Shown here in pieces: positions 55,240 to 63,944 of a stretch of 64,000 nt of DNA. Source of the stretch: JAFDWI01 sp963764215 (GTDB lineage: Bacteria; Actinomycetota; Acidimicrobiia; Acidimicrobiales; Iamiaceae); NCBI GenBank assembly GCA_963764215.1, contig CAVXRS010000003.1, positions 186,001 to 250,000 of the forward strand. Direction: 5' to 3'. Every line of letters begins with the position of its first letter. The stretch's first letter is position 1. Below the pieces are notes generated by a model. The model was given only the letters and a program-made list of their open reading frames with translations. It made no database searches and was not told where the DNA came from. The position numbers and the translations under genes are program-made.

Positions 55240-56209
55240 TCAGCCGGTCAGCCCCCGGCGGCGGCGCGATCGCCACACCGCAAGAGCCAGCGCGGCTGCA
55301 AGCGCGACGGCACCGAGAATCCCGAGGAGCACCGCGCCGGCCGGATCCCCCGATGAGGACGCCTTCGTGGCGCCCGTCACCTGGCTCTTCGACAGGCGCC
55401 GGCGCGGTCGCCTGGCTCTGGGCGATGTCCACCCGCCGACGCCCGGGATGCCCTCGGGTGGTCGCACCCGCACCGGTCGTGGTCGACGACACGCCCGGGC
55501 TCGGCTGGTCCGCGCTGCGGTTCGACCCAGTGGGGCCGGGCGAGACCGCCGGGGCACCGGCACCGGGCGCCCCGGTCCCGGTGCCGGCCGATCCGGTGGT
55601 CTCCGGCGGTGATCCGACGCCCGGCCGCCGAGCCGTCGTCGGCGGGGACGATGTCACCTCCGTCGGGCACGTGGACTGCCACATCGAGGACGCCGCGCCC
55701 CCCGTGAAGTTCCGCGGCGGCGGGATGACGTGGCTCCCCACCGGAACGGTGACGTAGCGCCACCCTTCGACGACCGTGGGTTGGGTCCGCCGCGTCGCCT
55801 CGCCCACCTCGTTGTAGGTCCACCCCGATGACGTCCCACGGAAGTACGCCCAGTACGAGACCGCCCCATTCTTCGGAGCCGAGCAGTTCGTCGGGTCGAA
55901 GACCTGGGGGTAGCCGTCGATCTGACAGATCTTGCTGCTCGAATCGAATCCGATCTGCCCGGTGCTCGCCGAGCGCAGCGCGGCCAGACCGGTCTGCCCC
56001 GACTGCCACGCAACACACTGCGCGTCGATACCGCCGGGGGACCCGGCACCGGTCCCGAAATCGACAACGACCGCCACGTGGTTCCCGGGTGATCCACTGC
56101 ACTCCAGCGCCGTCGCTCCGGGCGCCAATGCCGGAACGAGCACGCCGGAGAGGAGGATGCCGGCCAGGAACCATCGCACCCGCCTCGTCCTGCCGAGCAG
56201 GGCCCTCAT
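55240..56209 (-). CDS. secreted, membrane-anchored SCO2322-family-like protein, one frameshift
   Basis: About 323 residues. A signal peptide (RWFLAGILLSGVLVPALAPGATA) is followed by a beta-rich domain with two cysteine pairs. Its core YWAYFRGTSSGWTYNEVGEA and VVEGWRYV resembles the SCO2322 family and, more loosely, the DUF4430 beta domain of transcobalamin. A Pro/Gly/Thr linker leads to a C-terminal transmembrane helix (AVLLGILGAVALAAALALAVW) with an RRSRRRR-like stop. The frame shifts near 55395, so the tail is in another frame and ends at 55240. ATGA overlap with the upstream toroid protein indicates a working pair under the cobalamin riboswitch. Confidence 0.75.
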
Positions 56210-57354
56210 CCGGTGTACGAGGGGGTGCCCGCGATCGGCTGTGCGGGCGTGGCCGCCGGGTTCGTGGGCGCCGGTGCACTACCGGGGCTCGGTCCGGGGG
56301 ACGGAGTCGTGGTCGGAACCGGGGTGGACGGGACCGGTTGGGGCACGAAGGGCAGCGCACGACCGCTCAGGCCCAGCAACGCCTGCGTCGTGGCAATCAG
56401 GTCCGGATACAGCACACCGGCCTGGGGCTGGAACGCGATGCCGCCACGGTCGGCCGCGCCGGCCGAGTCGGGAACCTGGAACGAACCGAGTGCCGCCACC
56501 GATCCGGCGTCGGGGCTCCCGCTCACGGTGGTGAACGCCAGCAGCGCCAGTCCGGTCGAGTTCCCGTCCATCTCCTGGGTGGGGTCGGCCAGATACGCGA
56601 AGCCGCCACCACCGGTGCGCACCGCCGCGAGGCGCGCGATCGCCCGCGCGGCTGCGGGCTGATCACCGGCATCGTGCAGTGCGATCGCGCCGAGTGCGGT
56701 GGAGTTGGTGTCCTCGCCGCTGAAGGTCGTCGGATCCACCGCGGGACACGGGACCGCGACGTCGGATCGGTACGCCACGAATCCACCGTCCGTGCACTGT
56801 TGGTCCTCCAACCACGTGAGACCACGCGGATTCTCGGTTCCGACGGCGCCGAGCGCCACCAGGGCAAGACTCTGACGGAACACGCCGTCGTAGGTTGGGT
56901 CGGCGGCACCGAAGAGTCCGTCGTCCGCGGAACCCGGTGCCGACCGTTGGGTCGCCTCGAGACGCTGCACCAGATCGACGCCGCCGAAGTTCGACGGATC
57001 GCCGCCAGTGGCGACCGCGTCCAGGATCAGCCACGCCAGGGCGCCCGGATGGTCCGCCGACCCTGCTTGCACGTAGTCGGACACATGGGCTTCCAGATAA
57101 CCGATCATCGGGCCCGTGACATCTGAACCGGCCCCGGCCCCGGCGAGTGCCAGGACCGCCTGCGCGGTCATCCCGGCATCGGGCTTGCTCGTGTACGGGC
57201 TGATCAGGGCTCCTTGGGCGCTCACCTGAGCGCTGAGCCATCCGACCGCGCCGGCACGGATTGCGGAGGAAGGGCTGGGTTGGGCGGCGCCGGTGATTCC
57301 CGCACCGGTTCCGAGCAACAGGACGAGCACGAGGGCTCCGGTGATGCTGCGCAT
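56206..57354 (-). CDS. secreted alpha/alpha-toroid (prenyltransferase-repeat) protein, transcobalamin-like
   Basis: This 382-aa protein has a signal peptide (SITGALVLVLLLGTGAGITGAA). Four to six repeated helical pairs follow, each with a pattern like TAQAVLALAGAG, SLALVALGAVG, STALGAIALHDAG and STGLALLAFTTV, the prenyltransferase/squalene-oxidase repeat fold. A Pro/Thr/Ser-rich C-terminal tail ends the protein. The same toroid forms the B12-binding alpha domain of transcobalamin and intrinsic factor. ATG 57354 follows AAGGAG. A cobalamin riboswitch lies upstream, so it is expected to be repressed when B12 is plentiful, which supports a role in B12 or cobalt capture rather than isoprenoid chemistry. 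Confidence 0.78.
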   Translation of the reverse strand: MRSITGALVLVLLLGTGAGITGAAQPSPSSAIRAGAVGWLSAQVSAQGALISPYTSKPDAGMTAQAVLALAGAGAGSDVTGPMIGYLEAHVSDYVQAGSADHPGALAWLILDAVATGGDPSNFGGVDLVQRLEATQRSAPGSADDGLFGAADPTYDGVFRQSLALVALGAVGTENPRGLTWLEDQQCTDGGFVAYRSDVAVPCPAVDPTTFSGEDTNSTALGAIALHDAGDQPAAARAIARLAAVRTGGGGFAYLADPTQEMDGNSTGLALLAFTTVSGSPDAGSVAALGSFQVPDSAGAADRGGIAFQPQAGVLYPDLIATTQALLGLSGRALPFVPQPVPSTPVPTTTPSPGPSPGSAPAPTNPAATPAQPIAGTPSYTG

Positions 57355-57437
57355 CTGGTCTCCTTGGCTGGGTCGCACCGGCGCTGGGAGACGACTCACC
57401 TCGAGTCCCTCCTTCCCGCTGGCCACGACGGGTTCGG

Positions 57438-57575
57438 AGGTACGCCACTCGAGCGGGTATCCCGGCTTGCGGAGGACGATGCCTCCGACCACGGTTGCGG
57501 GTCAGCGCCGGATTCCCACCGGACTTCCCCTGTCTCGACGACGGACCTGATTCTGCATCCGGGACCCTAGTCCAT
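57438..57575 (-). ncRNA. cobalamin riboswitch
   Basis: The transcript contains the conserved core GGGAAGTCCGGTGGGAATCC (57527-57508), then CGCTGACCCGCAACCGTG, and further down a B12-box-like GCAAGCCGGGATACCC (57469-57454). The order and spacing are those of the Rfam cobalamin aptamer. It ends about 85 bp upstream of the toroid-protein ATG, leaving room for an expression platform over the ribosome site. Edges are approximate. Confidence 0.92.
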
Positions 57576-57633
57576 CGGCACATCCCGGAATCGGTCGGCG
57601 CCGAAGCGTCGGCCCGCCGCTACGTTGGAAGTC

Positions 57634-59088
57634 ATGGCCCGTCGCACCAAGATCGTCGCCACCATCGGCCCCGCCTCGTCGGACTCGGAGATGCTGCGCC
57701 GCCATGATCGACGCCGGCATGGACATGGCGAGGGTCTCGCTCTCCCACGATTCGCTCGAAGAGGCGCTGACCGCTGATCACCGGATCGCGACAGTGGCCG
57801 GCAGCTCCGGGCGGCACATCGGGATTCTCGCCGACCTTCCCGGTCCGAAGGTTCGCGCCGCCTCCTTCGGAGACGAGGGCACCCGCATCGCGGATGGCAC
57901 GTCCATCCGGCTCGAACCCGCATCCGGCGCCCAGGACTCGAGCAGCGCAGCCGCGCATCGCCATCGACAACGCCGACGCCGCACTTGGCCTCGCCCCGGC
58001 GACCGAGTGGTGCTCGGCGACGGGGCCATCGAACTCGTCGTCTCCGCGACCGACGACGGCGGAGCCGACGCGGAGGTGATCACCGGTGGGGTCACCCAGG
58101 GACGGCCCGGGGGTGAGCGTCCCCACCGGAAGCTTCGAGCTCGTCCTCGCCCACCGACGACGACCTCGCCGCGCTGAAGCTCTTGTGCGACGCGCCGGTC
58201 GACATGGTCGCGGTGTCGTTCGTCCGTCAGGCCTCCGACATCGACCGCGCCCGCTCGGTCACCGGCGATCGTGGCCCCGGATTGATGGCGAAGATCGAGA
58301 CACCGGAAGCCGTCGACGACCTCGACGCCATCGTCGCCGGATCCGACGCGGTGATGGTCGCGCGTGGGGATCTGGGAATCCGGTGCGCGTTGGAGGACAT
58401 CCCCCATTTCCAGAAGAAGATCATCCACGCCGGCGTCGCGTTCGGTCGTCCGGTGATCACCGCGACCCAGATGTTGGAGTCGATGGTCCATGCACCGGTG
58501 CCCACCCGGGCCGAGGTGACCGATGTGACCACCGCGGTCTTCGATGGGACCAGTGCCGTGATGCTTTCCGGCGAGACGGCGATCGGGCGTGATCCGGTGC
58601 ACGTGATCCAGACGATGAGTCGGATCGCCGCGCGCGCCGACGACGAGTTCGACTCCTACACCTGGGGTCGTGCGATCGGCCGGGATCTCTCCCCCGAAGT
58701 GTCTTCGGACGCGCCGACGAACCGCCGGATCACCGGTGCGCTCTCGGCCGCAGGTTGGCGCGCGGCGATGGATGCCGACGTCGCGGCGATCATCGCCTGC
58801 ACCACGACCGGCGCGACGCCGCGGGCGATCTCCCGGTTCCGTCCCACGGCTCCGATTCTGGCCGCAACCCCATCAGGCGAGGTCGCCCGACAACTCTCGG
58901 TCGCCTGGGGGATCCGGCCGATGGTCGTCGATCGTCGCAACACGACCGACGGGACTGTCGCCGCGGCGGTGACCGCCGCGCTCCGCAAACACCTCATCCA
59001 CACCGGGGACATGGTCGCCGTGTTGGTCGGCGCCCCCGATGTGGCCGAGCCGGTCAGCGACACGCTGCGCCTCCTGCGCGTCGAATAG
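57634..59088 (+). CDS. pyk: pyruvate kinase, five frameshifts in the 5' third
   Basis: About 484 residues. The start ARRTKIVATIGPASSD, the signature region MARGDLGIRC, IITATQML-type ITATQMLESMV and the C-terminal domain ending LLRVE are all clear. From 58183 on the frame is intact. Upstream, coding jumps frame near 57700, 57952, 57998, 58113 and 58152, with good pieces on both sides (MIDAGMDMARVSLSH; IAIDNADAALGLAPAT; SVPTGSFELVL). For a central glycolytic gene these are most likely sequence errors. It is divergent from the riboswitch operon. Confidence 0.88.
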
Positions 59089-59153
59089 CACACCGGACCT
59101 TGTCGGGCCATCGGGTCGATAGGCTCGACCGGGAACCACAGGAAAGGAGCATC

Positions 59154-59447
59154 ATGGCAAGCGAAGGACTGCACGAACCGATCGAGAAGCTCGACGCGGA
59201 AACCCGGGACCAGCATCGGGCGATCGTGTCGCTGATGGAGGAGTTCGAGGCGGTGGACTGGTACGCCCAGCGCATCGACGCCGCCGACGACCCGTCTCTG
59301 AAGGCGGTCCTCGCCCACAACCGCGACGAGGAGAAGGAACACGCGGCCATGATCCTCGAATGGTTGCGGCGCCGTGATCCGGTTCTGGACAAGCAGCTCC
59401 GCACCTATCTGTTCACCGAAGGCCCGATCACCGAGCAAGAGTCGTAG
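59154..59447 (+). CDS. encapsulated-ferritin-like protein (EncFtn family) without encapsulin-targeting tail
   Basis: This 97-aa two-helix ferritin-like protein is built from GLHEPIEKLDAETRDQHRAI, SLMEEFEAVDWYAQRID and the metal-site helix HNRDEEKEHAAMILEWLRRRD. The Glu/Glu/His ligands of the dimer-interface iron site are present. It ends soon after YLFTEGPITE with no LTVGSLR-like cargo-loading peptide, and no encapsulin shell gene is next to it. ATG 59154 follows GGAAAGGAG. A TAGGCT at 59120 may be its -10. It probably oxidises iron, either free in the cytoplasm or with a shell encoded elsewhere. Confidence 0.87.
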   Translation: MASEGLHEPIEKLDAETRDQHRAIVSLMEEFEAVDWYAQRIDAADDPSLKAVLAHNRDEEKEHAAMILEWLRRRDPVLDKQLRTYLFTEGPITEQES

Positions 59448-59502
59448 CCAAAGAGGGGCGGGGCCGAGGGAGGCGTCGACACCGCCGCCCCGCACCCCTT
59501 GG

Positions 59503-59553
59503 CGAATGTCGGGGCGTCAAGTAGGTGGAACCTACTTGACGCCCCGACATTCG
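59503..59553. terminator. 24-bp perfect hairpin between the convergent EncFtn and tRNA-Gly genes
   Basis: Arms 59503-59526 and 59530-59553 are perfectly complementary around a GGA loop. The hairpin lies 55 bases after the EncFtn stop and nine bases beyond the tRNA 3' end on the other strand. It could terminate both transcripts, although neither strand has a T-run. The perfect symmetry over 24 bp is stronger than a usual terminator. Confidence 0.55.
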
Positions 59554-59562
59554 TGATCGTGG

Positions 59563-59635
59563 AGCGGACGACGGGACTCGAACCCGCGACCCTCACCTTG
59601 GCAAGGTGATGCTCTACCAACTGAGCCACGTCCGC
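59563..59635 (-). tRNA. tRNA-Gly (anticodon GCC)
   Basis: A 73-nt cloverleaf on the minus strand: acceptor GCGGACG/CGTCCGC, D arm GCTC-AGTTGGTA-GAGC, anticodon arm TCACC-TTGCCAA-GGTGA with GCC, T arm GCGGG-TTCGAGT-CCCGT, discriminator T. No CCA is encoded. It reads GGC and GGU codons, the main glycine codons in this GC-rich genome. Confidence 0.97.
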
Positions 59636-59677
59636 GTGATCCTCCCACCCTACCATCGCCGGACCACTCGGGGGAGT

Positions 59678-60695
59678 TCACGACGACACGGTGACCTGCT
59701 CGCGAACGATTCTGGCGGCCTCGAACGCGAGCGGCTTGTCGACGATCGCGGTGAGGCGCACCGGGGTGCCCGCCACGAACGTGAGCATCGCCGTCGTCTC
59801 GTCCTGCCACCCTTCGACGACCAGCCCGGTCTCGATCGGAATGTCTGCCACGAACGGGCGCCACTGACGGCCGTTGACCACGAGCACCCGACGGTCGGTG
59901 ACCACGGCGACCCCGACGACGTCATCGACCAGCCCCGGGACGACCACAGCCACCCGCTCGCCGTCTGCGAGCAGCGCGCTGGCGATCAATGCGGGAATAT
60001 CGGCGTGTGGGCGGGACGCGTGGGTCAGACGGGCCAGGTGTCCGCCCATGCCGTGCGGGTCGCCCGGCCGCGACCGCGACCGGTTCCGCGCCTGGAGCTC
60101 GGACCGCCTCGTCCAACAGCGACGTCGGCAGTGGATCGGTGGGGGGCGGCGCGGACCACGCACCGGCCGACGTCGGTGGTGGTGGGAGGTTCGGCGAACT
60201 GGCCGGATCCTGCGCGAGCGGGTTCTCGGATCCGCCGTCGCCGACCGAAACCGGCGGAGGCGGCAACGTCTCCCCGACAGAAACCGGTGGAGGCGGCAAC
60301 GCTTCGCCCATTGCGGCTCCGACATGCGCAGGTGGTGAAGGCGGCGGCGGCGGTCCGGGCGTGCTATGGGGATCCGTCGTCGGAGTCGGTTGGTTTTCGG
60401 CGACCACCGGGGCGTCCCCTGTCGGTGGAGGCGGCTGTGGCCCGGACGCCCTGGTCGCCGATGCGTCGTCGTCCGCGCCGGTCGGCTCGACGGCTCCGGC
60501 CGCCGCATCCTCCTGCAACCAGGGATTGTCCGACGAGACGCCCTTCCTCTGCACGACGTCCCTTTGCGCTTCGCCGCCGGAGGCTTCGACCTCCGGCGCG
60601 GCGGCGCCAGGATCCTCGTCGGCGAGCCGGGTTCCACAGGTCATGCAGAACTTCGAATCTTCGGAATTCTCAGTCGAACAACTCGGACAGTTCAT
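59678..60695 (-). CDS. zinc-ribbon protein with Pro-rich linker and C-terminal PH-like domain, one frameshift
   Basis: About 339 residues. The N-terminal ribbon is CPSCSTENSEDSKFCMTCG (residues 3-21). A disordered Pro/Ala/Ser linker contains two adjacent copies of a proline-rich PVSVGETLPPPP-type motif (near 60310-60240). The C-terminal 130 residues (DIPALIASALLADGERVAVVVPG, VAVVTDRRVLVVNGRQW) look like a bacterial PH domain. The frame shifts near 60050. Polyproline runs would depend on EF-P. It is in the same direction as the next membrane protein, and no function can be assigned. Confidence 0.65.
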
Positions 60696-60752
60696 GATCC
60701 GCTCCGTTCCGGGTCGGGCACGCACGCTTCCACCATCGCTACCACACCGAAT

Positions 60753-61433
60753 TCAGTCGGTTTCCGGGGTCGAGATCATGAGATCGGCATACCGTGAGGA
60801 TCGCCGGGAACCGGGAGGTGCGGTCGGATCCTCGGGTCGGGTTCTTCGCCAGTACAACAACGTGGCGACGCCGAGACCGATCGCGATGACCACCAGTACC
60901 GCGACGATGAACCACACCTTCGGGTCGCTGTTGCCGCCGGTCTTGGTGACCGCTGAGGAGGTGAGATCCGGAGCGGAGGCCGTGGTGGTCGGCGCCACCG
61001 TCGTTGCCGGACCCACCAGCAGATCCTGGGTCGTGGTCATCGGCGGATCGCTCTGAACCGATGAGCCGGCCTGCACGTTCGAGTTCGAACCCGACGCCAC
61101 GTTCCCCGACACCGTCGACTGTTGGGGACGCCACTGCGAGGACGCCGCCGGTGCTGTTCCGGCGGATCCGGACGAGTCGGACGATGTCGACGCCGGAACG
61201 CTCTGGGTCGTGGGTGGTGCTCCGGTCGACGCCGGGGCCGAGGTTGCAGGAGGCTGGGTGGCCGGTGCAGACCCCGAACCGGTGGTCGGGGTCGGAGCCG
61301 GAGTCCGACCGAACATGCGGACCACGCTCGCCCCGGCAGAGGGCGCCAGAACCGTCACCAGCGCGAAGCACACGACGACCACCACCAAGAGCGCCGGGCG
61401 ACGGCTCCGATCGATGCCGTGTCGTGCATTCAT
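60753..61433 (-). CDS. Ser/Thr-rich membrane protein with terminal transmembrane helices
   Basis: This 226-aa protein has an N-terminal hydrophobic segment (ALLVVVVVCFALVTVLAPSAGA) that is either a signal peptide or an anchor. About 120 residues of Ser, Thr, Pro, Ala and Gln with no predicted fold follow. A transmembrane helix (VWFIVAVLVVIAIGLGVATLLYW) and a basic tail end it. The middle would lie outside the membrane and may be glycosylated. ATG 61433 is the first after the met gene. I do not recognise the family. Confidence 0.62.
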   Translation of the reverse strand: MNARHGIDRSRRPALLVVVVVCFALVTVLAPSAGASVVRMFGRTPAPTPTTGSGSAPATQPPATSAPASTGAPPTTQSVPASTSSDSSGSAGTAPAASSQWRPQQSTVSGNVASGSNSNVQAGSSVQSDPPMTTTQDLLVGPATTVAPTTTASAPDLTSSAVTKTGGNSDPKVWFIVAVLVVIAIGLGVATLLYWRRTRPEDPTAPPGSRRSSRYADLMISTPETD

Positions 61434-61525
61434 GTCGCTACGACGATACCCGTCGTGGGCTCGTTCTCGGCAGCCATCGCCACGGTCCGGGTCCTGACCG
61501 GCCGCTGCATCGACGTCACGGCCGG

Positions 61526-62686
61526 TCAACGAAGCGCTTGGAGAAAATCGGCCACCAGGTCGTCGCCATGCTCGAGGCCGACCGAGACCCGGATCGTTCC
61601 CGGTCTGATTCCGTTGGCCGCGAGTTCCGCGTCGGTGAGGCTCACGTGGGTGGTGGAGGCGGGGTGGGTGACCAACGTCTCCGGTCCACCCAGCGACGGC
61701 GCCATCCGGGCAATCCGGAGCTTTTCCACGAATCGGCAGCCTGCCTCGAGACCACCGGCCAGGTCGAATGAGAGCATCGCCCCGCTGTGGCGGAGCTGCG
61801 CCCGGGCGAGTGAGAACTGGGGATGGCTGGCCAGTCCGGGGTAGCGCACCCCCGCGACCTGGGGGCACGACTCGAGACGCTCGGACAGGATTTGGGCGTT
61901 CCGACACTGCACGTCGAGGCGGGCCGACAACGTCCGTAGGCCGCGCAACGCGTTGGACGCGTCATAGGGAGACGCCACCGCTCCCTGGAGCAGAGCGAAG
62001 CCCCGCAGCCAACCGATCAGATCCGTCGAACCCGCCACCACGCCGATCGTCGCATCGTTGTGACCGCCGATCCCCTTGGTCGCGGAGTGGACGACCAGGT
62101 CGACGCCATGATCGGCAGGCCGTTGGCCCAACGGCGTCGCGAACGTGGAATCCACGGCGGTGACCGGGCCGGAGATCGCACCGATCGCCTCGAGGTCGAC
62201 CAGATCGAGGCGGGGATTCGCCGGCGTCTCGGCCCACACGAGCATCGTCCTCCCCGGTTCGACCGCCGCTGCGAAAGCTTCGGGATCGGTTCCATCGACG
62301 AACGTGACGTCGATGCCGAATCGGGGGCATACTGCTTGGAACACCAGTTGCGTGACGCTGTAGAGCTGGCGTTGCGTGACGATGTGGTCACCGGCGGAGC
62401 ACAATGCGAGGATCACCCCGGTGACCGCGCCCATCCCCGATGCGTAGGCGCGTGCCGCCTCGGTTCCCTCCATGGCGGCGATCGCCTGCTCGAAAGCGGC
62501 GACGGTGGGGTTGCCGTTGCGCGAATAGAAGCGTGTGGCCTGGGGATCAGTCGCCGCGGCACACGCCTCGGCGACGGTGTCGGCTTCGAACGCGGTGGTC
62601 GGATAGATCACCGGCGCGAGGGAAGTTTCCGCAGCGTCACGTCCCGCCAGGATCGCGATCGTCGCCGGGTCGAGTTCGTCGTTCAC
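61526..62686 (-). CDS. trans-sulfuration-family PLP enzyme (O-acylhomoserine sulfhydrylase or cystathionine gamma-synthase)
   Basis: This 386-aa enzyme of the Cys/Met metabolism family shows the N-terminal TFYPTTAF-like PVIYPTTAFEADTV, YSRNGNPTVAAFE and the PLP lysine in VVHSATKGIGGHND. The C-terminal PSLGGPETLVTHPASTTH and RVSVGLEH are present. It uses the acyl-homoserine made by the coupled metX gene; whether it takes sulfide (metY/metZ) or cysteine (metB) cannot be decided from motifs. ATG 62686 overlaps the metX stop by 4 bp. Confidence 0.9.
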   Translation of the reverse strand: MNDELDPATIAILAGRDAAETSLAPVIYPTTAFEADTVAEACAAATDPQATRFYSRNGNPTVAAFEQAIAAMEGTEAARAYASGMGAVTGVILALCSAGDHIVTQRQLYSVTQLVFQAVCPRFGIDVTFVDGTDPEAFAAAVEPGRTMLVWAETPANPRLDLVDLEAIGAISGPVTAVDSTFATPLGQRPADHGVDLVVHSATKGIGGHNDATIGVVAGSTDLIGWLRGFALLQGAVASPYDASNALRGLRTLSARLDVQCRNAQILSERLESCPQVAGVRYPGLASHPQFSLARAQLRHSGAMLSFDLAGGLEAGCRFVEKLRIARMAPSLGGPETLVTHPASTTHVSLTDAELAANGIRPGTIRVSVGLEHGDDLVADFLQALR

Positions 62687-63912
62687 GATTCGGGTGCTCC
62701 AAGTTCTTCGAAGAGTTCGACGAGTTGGTCCCCCACTTGACCGAACTCGATGAGGAACGCGTCGTGACCGTGGGGGCTGTCGATCCGGCGGTAGGTGGCC
62801 GTCGACCTGATCATGCCCGCAACCAGGTCACGCTGTTGGTATTCGGGATACAGGATGTCGCTGTTCACGCCGAGGACCAGCGCACGGGCGGTGATCCGCT
62901 CCAGGGCCTTGGCGACACCGCCCCGACCCCGTCCCAGGTCATGGAGGTCCATCGCCTTGGTGAGCAGCAGGTACGAGTTCGCGTCGAATCGGCGTACCAG
63001 CTTGTTGCCGTGGTACTCGAGGTAGCGCTCGACTTCGAACCGTTGCCACATGGAGAATCGGCCATCGACCGGTTCGACCACGTCACGGCCGAACCGATCG
63101 GTGAACACGTCGTCGGTCCTGAAGGTGATCTGGGAGACCGAGCGAGCCAGTGCGAGACCGGCGTGGGGACCGTCGCCGTTGGGAGCGTCGTAGTAGTCGC
63201 CGGCCCGCCACTTCGGGTCGAGCGCGATGACTCGGCGCCCGGTGCTCCACCAGGCGATCTGCTGGGCCGTGGCTGCACCGCAGGTCGCGATCGGGACGAT
63301 CGCCCGTATCCGGTCGGGAAACATCACCGCCATCTCGAGCACGATCATGCCCCCCATCGAGCCGCCGATCGCGCAGTGCCACGTCCGCACTCCGAGACTG
63401 TCGCCGAGTCGGGCCATGAGCCTTGCTTGATCTCTGATGGACACGACAGGAAAGCTCGCTCCGTACCGGCCCCGCCCGTCAGGACGCTTCGACGCGGGCC
63501 CGGTCGAGCCCTGACAGCCTCCCAGGACATTTGCGCACACGACGAAGTACCGGTCCGTGTCCACGGGACGACCAGGCCCGATCAGGGCATCCCACCATCC
63601 GGGAGTCGGGTGTCCTCTCCCCACCGGGCCCGCCGCGTGACTGTCCCCGGTGAGAGCGTGACACAGCAGCACGGCGTTGGTGCCCGCATCGTTCAGCACA
63701 CCCCAGCTCTCGAATGCGAGGTCGACGTCACGGAGTTGACCGCCGCCCTCGAGCACGAAGGGGCGATCGACCGCCGTGCGCAGAAAGCGTCGCTCACCGA
63801 GCTGGTCGCCTGGCCTCCACGCCCCCGACGACGGCAGCGTGTCGCGGTGCGCGGCCCGCCAGTCCAACGGCGCGAACGTCGAGTCTCCCTCGGCGATCTC
63901 GCTCGATGACAT
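62683..63912 (-). CDS. metX: homoserine O-acetyltransferase
   Basis: This 409-aa alpha/beta-hydrolase-fold transferase activates homoserine for methionine synthesis. It shows VLLCHALTGDSH, GCQGSTGPAS, the nucleophile elbow GGSMGG (Ser near residue 160), the Asp in VNSDILYPEYQQRD and the His in SPHGHDAFL. ATG 63912 has AGGAG eight bases upstream and gives the usual length; an in-frame GTG/ATG further out reads Pro-rich leader. It is the first gene of the methionine pair. Confidence 0.94.
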   Translation of the reverse strand: MSSSEIAEGDSTFAPLDWRAAHRDTLPSSGAWRPGDQLGERRFLRTAVDRPFVLEGGGQLRDVDLAFESWGVLNDAGTNAVLLCHALTGDSHAAGPVGRGHPTPGWWDALIGPGRPVDTDRYFVVCANVLGGCQGSTGPASKRPDGRGRYGASFPVVSIRDQARLMARLGDSLGVRTWHCAIGGSMGGMIVLEMAVMFPDRIRAIVPIATCGAATAQQIAWWSTGRRVIALDPKWRAGDYYDAPNGDGPHAGLALARSVSQITFRTDDVFTDRFGRDVVEPVDGRFSMWQRFEVERYLEYHGNKLVRRFDANSYLLLTKAMDLHDLGRGRGGVAKALERITARALVLGVNSDILYPEYQQRDLVAGMIRSTATYRRIDSPHGHDAFLIEFGQVGDQLVELFEELGAPES

Positions 63913-63944
63913 CGGATGCTCCTGGCGGTCGGGGGATGAGCGTT

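Noticed and set aside
56206..57354. Calling the toroid protein a terpene/squalene cyclase
   Set aside because: It has a signal peptide, lacks the DXDD-type catalytic motif and lies under a cobalamin riboswitch; the shared repeat fold alone does not imply cyclase activity.
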